The notes beneath the pieces were generated by a model that did no database searches, was not told the DNA's origin, and worked only from the letters and a program-made list of their open reading frames with translations. Both the position numbers and the translations under genes were made by a program. Positions 13,701 through 25,700 of a DNA stretch of 64,000 nucleotides are shown here, piece after piece. The DNA is taken from contig CM040755.1 of the NCBI GenBank assembly GCA_022829145.1, forward strand, positions 11,789,563-11,853,562, read 5' to 3'. The stretch's first letter is position 1; each line of letters begins with the position of its first letter. The stretch comes from Albula goreensis (taxonomy: Eukaryota; Chordata; Actinopteri; Albuliformes; Albulidae).

Positions 13701-16700
13701 TCAGAAAGCCAGTGTGCATGCTGCTTTTTCCCACCAATGGCCCTGGCGCAGTTAGCTAGGTCTGTCAACAACAACACCCATGATAAAATGTTTCATGTAA
13801 GGACACAAGAACAGCCATGGTTGTGCTGTCACTTGTGAGCTTAAAAGAAATTAAATTAAAATGTCAACTTACATAAATGGCTGTTCTATTTATTTATTCT
13901 TTATTTGATGGGCACAAATAGAAATGCAGAATGATACAATCACACAATCATTAGATGTGCTGCATAATAGTATTTATGGATTCTGTTAGTGTGTAATATC
14001 TGTCCCTCGAGGGGCTTTATGGAAAATAAGAAGAGAAAGGAAATAAATAATAAACACCGAAGGTTAGCATGGAATTAATAGCTCTCCCTGCCCACCCGTG
14101 CAGCAGAGATATATTCATTAGGCCTCTGCTTCTACTGGATCCCCAATGTTCCCGGGTCCATGCATTGACCCCTGTTCCATCCTCTCCTGCTGCTGTTCCA
14201 TAGCAGCCCTCTAATTGTGCCCCCGAGCCGCCCCGCCATCTTCATCTCTTCGCCACAGAGACCCATCGAGCAGGAGTCACACTGCGCACACATCCACAGA
14301 GAGCACTCGCGAAAAAAAACAACAGAGCAAACATCTGCGCTACCGCCGCTCTAATCCAGGAACCGTCGTGCTGCGGATGATGGTTTTTTGAAGCCTGGTG
14401 TTGGGGTTTATAAATAGACAGAGCAGTGAGGGGTGCAATTGCTTCAGTAACGTTAAGAGAACGTAGCGACTGCAGATCTTGCTTGGTCTAACAGCCCGGC
14501 AGAGGGATAAGAAGCATGTGTATGAAAAACACGACTTATTTTTGTTTTCTGGTTTGTTTGTTACCCTCCACGATTCCTGGCTCCTACGAAAGGCGAGCTC
14601 AGGCTTTGCTTGTTGCTCCAAAGACACGACTCCTGTCATCTCGCTGTCTTGGCGAAGCTGACGCGGGGTTTATGGAGCCAAAAATCTCATAAGATAAGTG
14701 GTTGTGTTTCAGAGACAAAACAACAGCAGCAGCTACAGGCCTCAGTCTCAACTCTCCCCCTACACAAACAACATGACTGGATCTATACTCCTCAGAGAGC
14801 TGAGTCCTACAGCACATTAGTGAGTCTAAGTTTAAAGCCATTACACCACAAAGCTCAAAGTAACAAGCAGAACAAGCAGTAAGAGAACTGACAGACAGGT
14901 ATTTAGTAACATGTTGATACAGTTTTTCTATACATTTGTTATCTGCAACTTCAGAAGTGTATAGAAAAGAATGCAGATGAAAAAAGGCAAAACAGAAATG
15001 ATTTCTACCCATAACTCGAGCTGACAGAAATTCAGACTGCAAGATTTAACCCAAAAAAAAAAAAAACAATGGGTTAAATCTTGCAGTGGATGAATTTTAG
15101 AGTGTGGAGTCTGAAATTCACAGGAACACACTTTAGGGTTTACGCTGGAACATTCTGTATGGTACATATGAGCACACATTAGCTTTTCTTCCCCCACAGA
15201 CGCTGACGTGAGGACAACGCTCACAGATGTTTCGGCTTACGCTGTAGAAACGCTGAGATTAGGGGGAGGAGGAGAAGGATTCGGAGCAGCCCCTCCCACA
15301 TTCCACTCATAAACAAGGGATGAAAACCTAGAAACAGTGGCTTCCATGACTGACCCCCTCCCCCCCACCACCTCAGCTTCCTTCAAACCAAGGCGCTGGC
15401 CTCCATCTGAACCTAGCAGTGCATCCCTGACCGCAAGCAGCAAGCTAAGACAGCATGCTCAGTCTGAATCAGAACATATTATGGCTTTGGCCCTATCTAT
15501 CAAATGTTATGCAATTACATATGATAGTCTGTTTTTGTTTTTTTGGCATTTTCCCCTTACTTAGCTGTTTTTGCACAGATTCCAAATTTCAAATATGAAA
15601 ATAAAATTGTACATTTTAAAATCTGATATGAAAAAAGACATGGTCATTTTCACAGTAAACTTTTGCTTATTAAAAAAAAAAAGAAAAACCACAGAGCAGC
15701 ATCTCTACAAAATGGGGACATGGGAAAATGTAGGCTTTGTTTCAGCAATTACGTTGTTAGCGTTGTTGCTTTATATAAGGCTGTGAATTATGTAAGCCCT
15801 GCTACCACACCAAGTGCATAGAGATATTCTCGGATGGGAAGTGATAATGGGGGCGTGATTTTCACTGTCCACAAATGCTCTGCTCTCTCAACTAGGGGGC
15901 CTCAAGATGTACTGTGGCGGCCTGTAAGGCAGGGGTAGTCCCTGGTCAACCAGAGATCTTCCTGCCTTGATTATTATGCACCTTAGTCTGAATGTTGAAA
16001 TACAGAACACATCCACATCATGTGCAGCAGAAGCTCAGAAATGTGAGCAGGCATGTGAATGTTCAATACAGGATGTGATGTCACCATTAGAAAAGCAATG
16101 AAGGTATAATTCTTTTCTTTTGGCCTTGGTCATTCACTAAGCGGGCTTACTGTGTTACGCGGAGCAGCAGGTCATGGTCACAGTTTGAACCAAAGTGCAG
16201 GCCCTCTTCTATTACACATATCAACCTTGAATGGCATTGATTAGGCATCAATAAATACATCCAATTATGTAGTTAGGAGCACTTACCCAGCAAAAAAAAA
16301 AAAAAACTTAAACCCTTCACTTTGCCTGCTTCAAAGCATGTTGCTTTGACTCATGGCTTACTGGCATGTGAGAGTAGGATAGAGGACGGAGGGATAGACA
16401 GTTACATGTGGATAGACGTGGGCTCTTGCTGCTGAGTGGGCAATGTGTTCCCGTATCAAGTGAGGAAACTGCAGCAGCCCCTACCTGTTCATAATTCAGC
16501 CGCTGAGCCTCTGAGATCTCTTTAGGTTTAGCGTCCAGAATGTAGTCGCCTGCAAGAGACCAAAAAAACTAAACATTAGGGAACAAGGTAGACCAGGAAA
16601 CACAAACTTTCCCATTACAGTTTTATTAATAAATGACATCATGTGATTCATGCTGTCTGTTTGCGTAAATCACATACCAGGCAAAGATGTGTTTTTTTTT

Positions 16701-19700
16701 AAAGCCTGTAACCTTACTCCTCTGTAAGACGAGCGTGTTTATGCTTGGAAAAGTGCATAGCAGCTGTTTTCGGGAAATGCCTGTGCTCCTAGGCTGACGT
16801 TAGGATTCGTGCACGTGAATGGTGAGGCATGCGAGGGGAGAGCAGACTTGGGCGTGTGACACCACTAGAAGAGGCAATGGCGGTTGCGGTGGTGAAGTCC
16901 TTGGCAGGCAAGTGGCACTCCTGTATTACTGTGGTTGGGACAGGGAGCAGCACGCTTTTCCACCAGTGTTGGGCCACAGTGCTAATATGCCAGCACCTGT
17001 CACGCCCCCGCACTGCCACCCCCATTGACATTCTGCTCAACCGCCCCTCCTGAAGTAAAGAGCAAACTGCAGGCATACGCTGCTGAGGGCACCTCGCTGT
17101 TACACCGAGCACTTTCCTCTTACACAGAGCATGTCACTGCGGCATTCGGAATCTTACACTCACACAGGAAATGTCACTGTAAACACGGGGCGCTCCACTG
17201 TAGCACAGAGAATTTCAGTGTGACACAGAGAATCTCACTGCACTGCAAAGCACTTTTATGTGCCACAGATAACCTCATGGTGTCATAAAAATCTCAACCC
17301 ATCACAGAACACCCTCTTACAATACTCAGAGCCTCACTACAACACACTTCATTTTCCTGTGATACAACAAGCATTTGTTTAGAGTGCCTCCTTCCAGGAA
17401 CATCTATTGCTCATGTTCATTACTGCTTATGCTATTTAATTTATTTAAATGTATTCACTTGACATTAAAGATGTCCTGAAAAATCACGATAATAAAGATA
17501 CTCACATCTGAATTATAATTCAGTCTGTTGCTACATCTGATCCCAGGCCCTGAAGAGGAGCTTGAGAAAGTAGCATTTCTCCCTCTGGAAATAGTGCATC
17601 ACTAGACCTTTTACTGTGGCATATCAGCCACAAGATTCTGGTGCGAAACCTGAGAAAGGCTGTCTGAAACCCATAAATTCCGAGCAGCAGTGCCTTACAA
17701 CAGCTCGAGCCAGGGAGAGTCTGAGCCTTGGATTGTCTCTTCAAATTCAGGCCATTTCATTGCAGGGCCAGAGAAGGCAGCCAGCCGTGGGCCTGTCCTG
17801 CAGCCGGGCTTGGCTCCTGACGCCATATCCTTGGCTCCTGATCCCATCCAGCAGATCTGTCAAACACATCCTCCGTAATTCTCAAAGGCCTTATTCTCCA
17901 CCCACACGGGGCCAACCCCCGGCACCGCTAATGTTCACCATGCAATGAATGGCTTCATTTAGACAGTCTCTATAGCTGTCCTGTATGTGGCCCTGATTCA
18001 GTCCAAGTGATTTTTTTTTTTTTTTTTTTTTTTTTACACAGCATAGGCTATTGCTCCCAAATTTCTCTGCTAATGTGCCCCACAGCAGTCATTAATTCAG
18101 TATCTTAAAGAGCAGGCAGTAAATATGTTCTTGTGGATACTTTGTTCATAGATCATTGATTTTTCTTGGTGATGAAACAATAACAATCTTATGAAGTGTG
18201 GAAGGGCAGGACAAAAATGATCTGCTCCCATGGACATTACTGAGGATAAATGCCTGCACTATGCTCCAAACCATTAATTATGTGCTTTTAGCCCTTTGCC
18301 AGTACAAGAAGTTGTTGGCTCTGCATACTCTATAAGTAGAAATTTATGGATGCACCTTTGAGGGCAATGATATCAGACTTCTCTCTCAGCACGTCTATGT
18401 TGAGACAAACCAAGCCAACAGACGCAGGGAAAGGTCTGCAATTTACAGCAGGACAATGGCAATAACTGCAATACCTCAACCTGGAAAATATATGGTACTG
18501 TAGCTGGCAAAAATTGGGAAACTGGCATGTGGTGAAATGCTTAAAACTCCTCTTCTAATAAACGACTGCTTGCAAAGCCATAGTTTTCTTGTAGATTTAA
18601 GTGCACTTTGAAAATGGTGTCCTACAGAGAAGCTTCAAACACTGACTGTCCATAAAAACAGATGTGGTTTTGTCCAGACTTGGTGGGGCAGAGAGGGGCA
18701 GTGTTGACAGGCTGCTCAACCCACCCCATCTGTGTGTTGATGGCTGTGAGAACATGGGAAGGAGGGAGAGAGATGAAGGACGAATGGCAAGGGCCAAGGG
18801 ACAAAAGACTGCTTCCCCATGTGCCTTACCCAGAAATTTGCAAAAGGGGTCCTCAACCCACTCAGAAGTGGGCTGAATGGTTAATGACCTGATGGTGCCA
18901 TTAGCACCACAAGATGGATGGGAAATTTGAACCCTCTTGTTCCCAGCTATGGAACTCAATCTTATTTCACAAAATTCTATATCTTATTTGGGCTTCAAAG
19001 AATTTTCAAAAAACCTAACATCTTCAGGGCAGATTCATACCCTGATAAATTAATACAGGGGGTGTTTCCTGTCTTATTTTTTGTTTGGGGGTTTTGTGAA
19101 ACGCAGATTCTCATCTTTGTTGTTTGTTGCCAAGTGGATTCTCTTTTAGTAATAGGTGCCTTTTGATTGCAATTAATTAGCTGTGGGAACACTGTGTACA
19201 GATATCACAATGGGAGCTCTGTGAGTAAACAGAGATTCTTCCATTCACATTAGCAGCTAAGTGGTAAATATTATGCGGATATTCAATATCCAGCTTGGTA
19301 CACGTTTTTCAGTGGTTTGCTTGCTTATTTGATTATCTCTCAAGTAATTAAACTAATAGCACTCTGCATTGGATAATCTGTCCCACTGCATGATCTGAGT
19401 GAACATTTGCTCATCAAATTTGTTGAGTTTATGCAGTTAATAAATCTACATAGGCCTAAACCAGTATACCTAAAACTAGTGCAATCTGTACACCAGAAGG
19501 AAAATGTTAATGTTTATTATACTTAGGCAAACATTTCTGGTTTACATTTAAATATCAGTACAGAGAAAGGTGAAGCCTCCTATATGGGGGGAAATCATTG
19601 CTGTAACCACCTGGAGCTTTTTTTTTAAACAGACTTTTTCCCACCACAATACACCACAATATCCCATTTTAGTTTAGTGTAGGCTTACACTACCTTAACA

Positions 19701-22700
19701 TTTGTTCATTTTCATTCAAAACTAGTTCTATTCAGAACCACAATCCACAGCACTCTTGCCACAACTGTGTGATTCTTGTCAGACCACTGTAAAATGTCCT
19801 CTTTCCAGATGCCAAGTGTGCAGTTTTACTGCCTGCTGTCACAGTAACTTGGCTCTCCAACAGGAATCCATATAATGCATCTTCACTTTCAGCTGAACCT
19901 ACTTAGCCTTATTTGCTGCCTCTAGTGACTGACAGTTGTTCATGGCGTCTTGTGTAAAAACAAAGTTTGAATATCAATGGCTTGGTGGTTGTAAGTCCTG
20001 TGATGGCTTGGCCATGATGACGGGTCCAACCCACAGAAAATGAACACAACATTCTCATAGCATGACCAAAACATTTCAGCATTCCCAAGTTCTTATTTTT
20101 CTCAACACCACTTTCCAACTGTAATAGCTTTTAAATTTGTTTTAGAAAAATCCATGCGGGAAAAACTGTAGTTATTGTGCAGTTTCCTGCAGCACATGGC
20201 TGTTAGCACTCATGGCAGGAGACTGGTTGAAATAACCCAGCTTGCACAAGGTTGACCTGGTTGCAGAGGTATGGCAGTGTGGTGCGTGTTCAACCGGGCT
20301 GCACCAGAGCTGATCCTTAGAGGGAGGTCGCGGGGGTTTCTGGTTACAGCACAGATGGATGTCAATGCGTGGAGATGGGCAAACATGCCACATGGAGGGG
20401 ATAAGCAGCTCTAGTTTCTCACCCGTCAGCAACGGTTGGGTCTGGGGTATTCCCCAGGTCTGGTGCAAGGCCTCGGTCAAGGCCCCACAACTCAGCTCAC
20501 GCACCTCCAGTAAACACACGAGCTGACTCACCACTGCCATCTGCACTCAGTGCTTTCAGTCAACAACAACCCCCTCCACCCCACCGTTACCCAGCTCAAG
20601 CACACACCTCCACTGCACAAAAATATAAACACAGTTACACTAACTAAGTCGCTTGCAACTGTGTCAGACTTGCTGATTTTGATTTAAGACTTTACGCCCT
20701 AGCCTTGTTTAAGTTTGGAGATCTCTACATTCTGTCTTGTATCTGCAACAGATATGCCAAAAACAAACAGGAAGTTAATGTGCATACCACACCCAAATAC
20801 CTTAATACTAATGCCCGATTCAAAAACAGAGGCTTTAATTTACCTCCCTAATCCAATACAATACTGCTCAAACCAAATTTCAGTGGCCAGTAACATTGGT
20901 TATTGAGATCCAATAGTGGTTTGTGTGGGCAGGCAGCAGATTGCATAGCAGCAGCAACAACAACAACATCAAAACAGAATGCTTCAGAATATTTACAAAT
21001 ACATATTCGGAAATAATAACGTTGGTAATTAAAGAAAGGATCGATGGAATACTTTGCAGAGTATGGAACGAACTCTTTTGAAAAGGCAGGAAATGAAGCC
21101 ACTTGGGACAACCCATTTCACGCAAGCCACTGATGCCAAAACTTCAGTAAAGTTTTAGAATCTTTCTATACGTCTGCATACAATGTAGATAAATGCACTG
21201 GTGTGATTATGTATTCCAACCTCAACTGTTGACAGCTATAGGTTTCCAAAACATATAAATATATAATGTCTTTATGTGAAATTATACTGAAATGACAGCA
21301 AAATTCCATAGCATTACAGTTGAATTAATCATTGCTTCAGGCCTGTTTTGTTTTTTTGGGATCTGTGGTTTTGTAAAAAGACCTTTCCAGTACAGGCCAT
21401 GACAATTTACCGTGCTAACTCAAAACTGGTAAGAGGATGACAGAAGTAACCTGTGCTCACATCCAAGTAATGAATTATGGTCACAAAGTTATGAGATTTT
21501 TTAAATTTCAATAAAGTAGGCTATATGAAGACAATATAGTTACAGGATGCATTATTGACCTATTATGCCTTAACATACATTTACAACAATACCTCAGACA
21601 TTCAGTATGCTGTTCTGGTATATTTCTCTTGAAAGAAAGAAAAATACTACGCTTCCAACAATTCCTTTAAATCACAAAAAGAACTCTTGTGGTTGAGCTC
21701 CTGATGGAACAACAAATTCAGTCACCAGCTGAAAACTGAGAACTTTACATTTGATTCAACAAATACACATACCCTGGACCCTGGGCCTTCCCATTCAAAG
21801 TGTCCACTAGTATGATGTTTCAGTACTCTGTAAAAGTGAAGTTATATTCAATAACACCAGTGAAGGCTTGGAGCTGTGGATGTTGAATTATTAAAAGAAG
21901 CAATTATCAAAACAAAGAATCTAGAAATACAGAGGTAAAAGGGGGAGAAGACTTTTAAACAAACAGCTGTATCTATAGGGTTATTGTGCTGCATTTATCT
22001 TAAAGAAGTCAAACTGGTCTACCCCTTGGATGACCCAGAGCAGCATTGTAGAGCAAGCAATTTCTACCAAAGTCTAAAAACAATAAAAAAACAACAACAA
22101 ATGGTCCCATATCATCCCACATTATAAGCCAAACTGACGAAGACTAGAAGGTTGACAATGTATATGTATTTGTAGTTTTAATGTGTTCAAAATAACTCCT
22201 GTCTGAAACATGCATTCATATCAAAAATGAATAATAAAGAGAGACCACTTAATAAAAAAGACAAAAAATAGACCAGTATGAATCCCAAGAGAAAACAGCT
22301 GTAGCTTCTGTGACCAGAATTCTCAGCCATTGTTTTATCATGAACAGACCAGCTGAACCAGAAAACAATCTCATTTAGGCTAATGACACAGCAGGTGACC
22401 TGTTCTGCAGATATGTATCTCCATGAAGAGCACAGGATACTCTGCCTTTTTACCTGATTAAATCTAAAACTGAGAAATGGATTTCATGGATTTGCTGAAT
22501 GGAATTAATTTGGCGGGATGGTTTTGACCTGAAAATGCAGATTTGTCGAAACTGGTAGGGTAATCAATAAATATCCTCAAAACCAAATATTTGTTTGATT
22601 TTAGTGGCTAGTTGGCATTCATGTGGTCCATTTATTAATACATTAGTCTAATCTAATCCTCCATTTTTTCCCTTCAAATTAAATGGTTTGAAAGTGTATA

Positions 22701-25700
22701 CTGACTAAGGACCTGACCATGTAACTCAGTGCTTGCTGGTTCAATTTCCAGGTGAGAAACTGCCATTGCACCCTAGAGCAAAGTACATAATATCAGCTGC
22801 TTCAGTTCATATCTACCTGTATAAATGGCTCTGGCAAATGGTTATGGACAGATGCATCTCCTAAATGGCAAAATGTGAAGATGGTGTACTCACCCAAATA
22901 TTCCATCAGTTGCTCAGCAGTTATTATCTCCATCATTGGTGGCATCTTCACCTGCAGGACAACCAGAGGCACCATTCAGTGGTAGTCATGACACAAACAT
23001 AGGAAGCAAGAACAAGGTAATACAATACCACAGTGACCATTGAAATGTGTTCTTTTTTGTTCTGCATCACTTCGGTTTCATAGCGTTCTCACTTCCTCCT
23101 GATCCATACAAAATGGCATTTCAGAGCACACTGTTCTCTGTCCTCATGCAGCATACATTTATGCCAGGCACAGTGTTTTTTTTTTTTTTGTATTAGTCAC
23201 TCAATTCAAATCTGCCCTCAATATGGCACTCATTTTCAGAGAATTGTCAGATTTAATGAAAGCCTCACACACACACCAAACAGACATTACAGCTTAGATG
23301 TGAAAGTTCACATTGAACAGAAAAATACCTAGTGTCACTTAGCCAATCATCCATCCATCAAAGACTGTAATTAAACACTAACTTTCTTATGTACATAAGA
23401 AAAAGTTACACACAGACTTAGAAACACTTTTTTAGGAGTGAATAGAACCTGCCTTGTCACAATAGGTTCCAGCAAGGAAACAGTATTTATAAAATGGCTT
23501 TCCAAAATGCACTGTGCAACCAAAAACAAAAAGGCACTGCGCATAATGATGGTGGCAGCATCACAATGAAAAAGTGTGATAAGGCCAAGAAAGAACGAAT
23601 GAATAAGGAAAATGTTGAGCATTTCAGCCACCAATTATGTTTTCAGCTATGTTCGCCATGTTTAACACTGCTCTCAGAGAAAAAGACGGACCAGGAATGA
23701 TTTAGCCTATATCTGTTAAACATACGAGCCCACTCAGCTCACACTAGATTTGTGTTTCCCCTATTGCAATACTTTGAGAAATTTGTAAATACTATGCGTA
23801 AAGCCTTCAGATAATATACAAGTGATGTTACAATTCTTCATAAAAAATGTATTTTTTATATTATACATCAGATACAATAAGTTAAATGCCTATTGAGGAT
23901 AATTAATGTTATTGCGCTCATTTGAGAAGCAATATCAAACTGTGATATGATTCCTGGTCAACAACATAACACTTATCGACAAATTTTTTTCTAAATGATG
24001 AATTTTGCCAAACGATGACCTAAAATCAGTTGGGAAACTATGGCTTGCTAAACAAAGGTTAGAATTGTGTTTATCATTGAAACATATTTGCACTCCAGTA
24101 AACAGCTAGCTATTAGCTACTTTGGTAGTCATTTAGCAGATTTAGCTGATGCTTTTATCCAAAGCAATTGTTGATTAGGCTAGCCAGGGGCTCCCCCTGG
24201 GAGCAATGTGGGGTTAGGGGCCTAGCTCAAGGGCCCAACAGCACTGGTCCTCTTACTGTTGAACCACCAACCATGGGGGTCCCAGTAATTTACCTTAGCA
24301 ACTAGACTACAGACTGCCCATGTGTAGGCCCATCATTTTTAAAAAGAATGAAACAGATTATTGAAACATTCAGACAAAAGCATCATATTGCCTTTTTTAT
24401 TGCAAGTTCTTTGAGGTGTTTTCAGCAACAAAACATGGCTCTCATACTTTCTAGTAACGAGCCATTATTGTGGCTAATTTCAAGAATAGGTTTGCAAACA
24501 TTGTGTTTAAAGTAGTTTAAGCAGCACACAAACTAATGTGGAGCAAACATGTGAAGGTCATTTAAACCACTACATTTCTCACATAGACTAACTGACCAAT
24601 TAGCTATGAGCATGAGACTGCATCCTATCACTACTATGTATAGTTTCATATAACATAATTTCATTACCTGACTTTGATCTCATGTCACAGTCATTCATCT
24701 GGAGTGTTGTTTTAGAATAAGCTATGCTTGTCAACATGTAGTTTCTCTATCCACACCTTTGCAAAGGCCTAATCCACTATATTTTTTAAAGTGAAAAAAA
24801 AACCCTACATTTTAATTCCCTGAAATCATAGACCTGCTAAAGACTAATAAGCTGCAAATCACAGCCTTACCCCATAACACCCACAGGAAGAATGAATGTC
24901 TTCTGAGGCTAAAAATGATCAAAATGTCTGCCTTTTTCATTCACCCCCATGGAACAATGTTGGAAACCATGGAATAAAAAAACCATTTATATCAGATAGA
25001 AAAAGACAATGGAAATACTCTAAACACCTGAAAGACACAGCCCATAGAACTAATTCTAATTTGTTATTGATCATTTTGGCCTTACTCCACGCCACATTAG
25101 CTTGCAAATGCAAGGAAAGGGTGAGAAATCATATAGTTAACCCATCTGTAAAGGGCACTTACTGAGTTATGTCACAATAGACAGCTATGAGCCAAGAAGA
25201 TCAGTGGACAAATTGATAGAGTTTACTAAATGACTTCCAGGCAGTTTTATGCGCAAGAAGGACATTCCCTTGACCAGTTCACCTTTCTTGGAGGACCATT
25301 TGACACAACTTGAGAGATTCACCCACACAGCCCTGGCCATTTGTCCCCAGGTTATTACTGCATAATATGCTGTAAAAAGGTCAGGAAGCAACAAACATTT
25401 CTAAAGACATAAAGCTTCAGCCTTTAAGGACCCAACTGCACAGTGAAACAACGTCTGTGAGTCACCTGGACAGTACATAAGTGGGATACCAGAAAGTAAC
25501 TCGATGTTGTATGCAAAAGAATTTGACACAACAGGGAAAAAAAATATCCCTGTTAACTGTATGCTCCTAACAATATCACAGGGCTTCTGCAACTTCACAT
25601 GCTCCTCGTGTTTAGTTTAAGGGCACTTTCACAACTCGTTTGACTTGAATACAGGTGTGGTCCAGATTAGTTTTTAGCTACATAGGATACACCAGACAGT

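Larger units (their letters stand above)
8573..16484 (-). other. mindy2: MINDY2 intron 3
   Basis: This long intron holds poly(T) at 9549-9563, a possible tRNA-derived SINE head near 9660-9755, poly(A) at 10674-10697, GC-richer patches at about 11440-11640 and 14090-14360, a perfect 17-bp inverted repeat at 15037-15086, and no recognised coding sequence. Its many short ORFs lack any family match that I can see. Confidence 0.82.
16550..22893 (-). other. mindy2: MINDY2 intron 2
   Basis: This intron contains a decayed 20-bp minisatellite at about 17100-17360, a 25-base poly(T) at 18011-18035, and an L2-tail SINE relic at 22700-22876 just beyond the exon 2 donor. The short ORFs in it show no protein family that I can recognise. 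Confidence 0.85.

Noticed and set aside
15237..15443. 68-residue minus-strand ORF considered as an alternative first exon of MINDY2
   Set aside because: No convincing donor that would join exon 4 in phase, and no similarity to MINDY2 N-termini.
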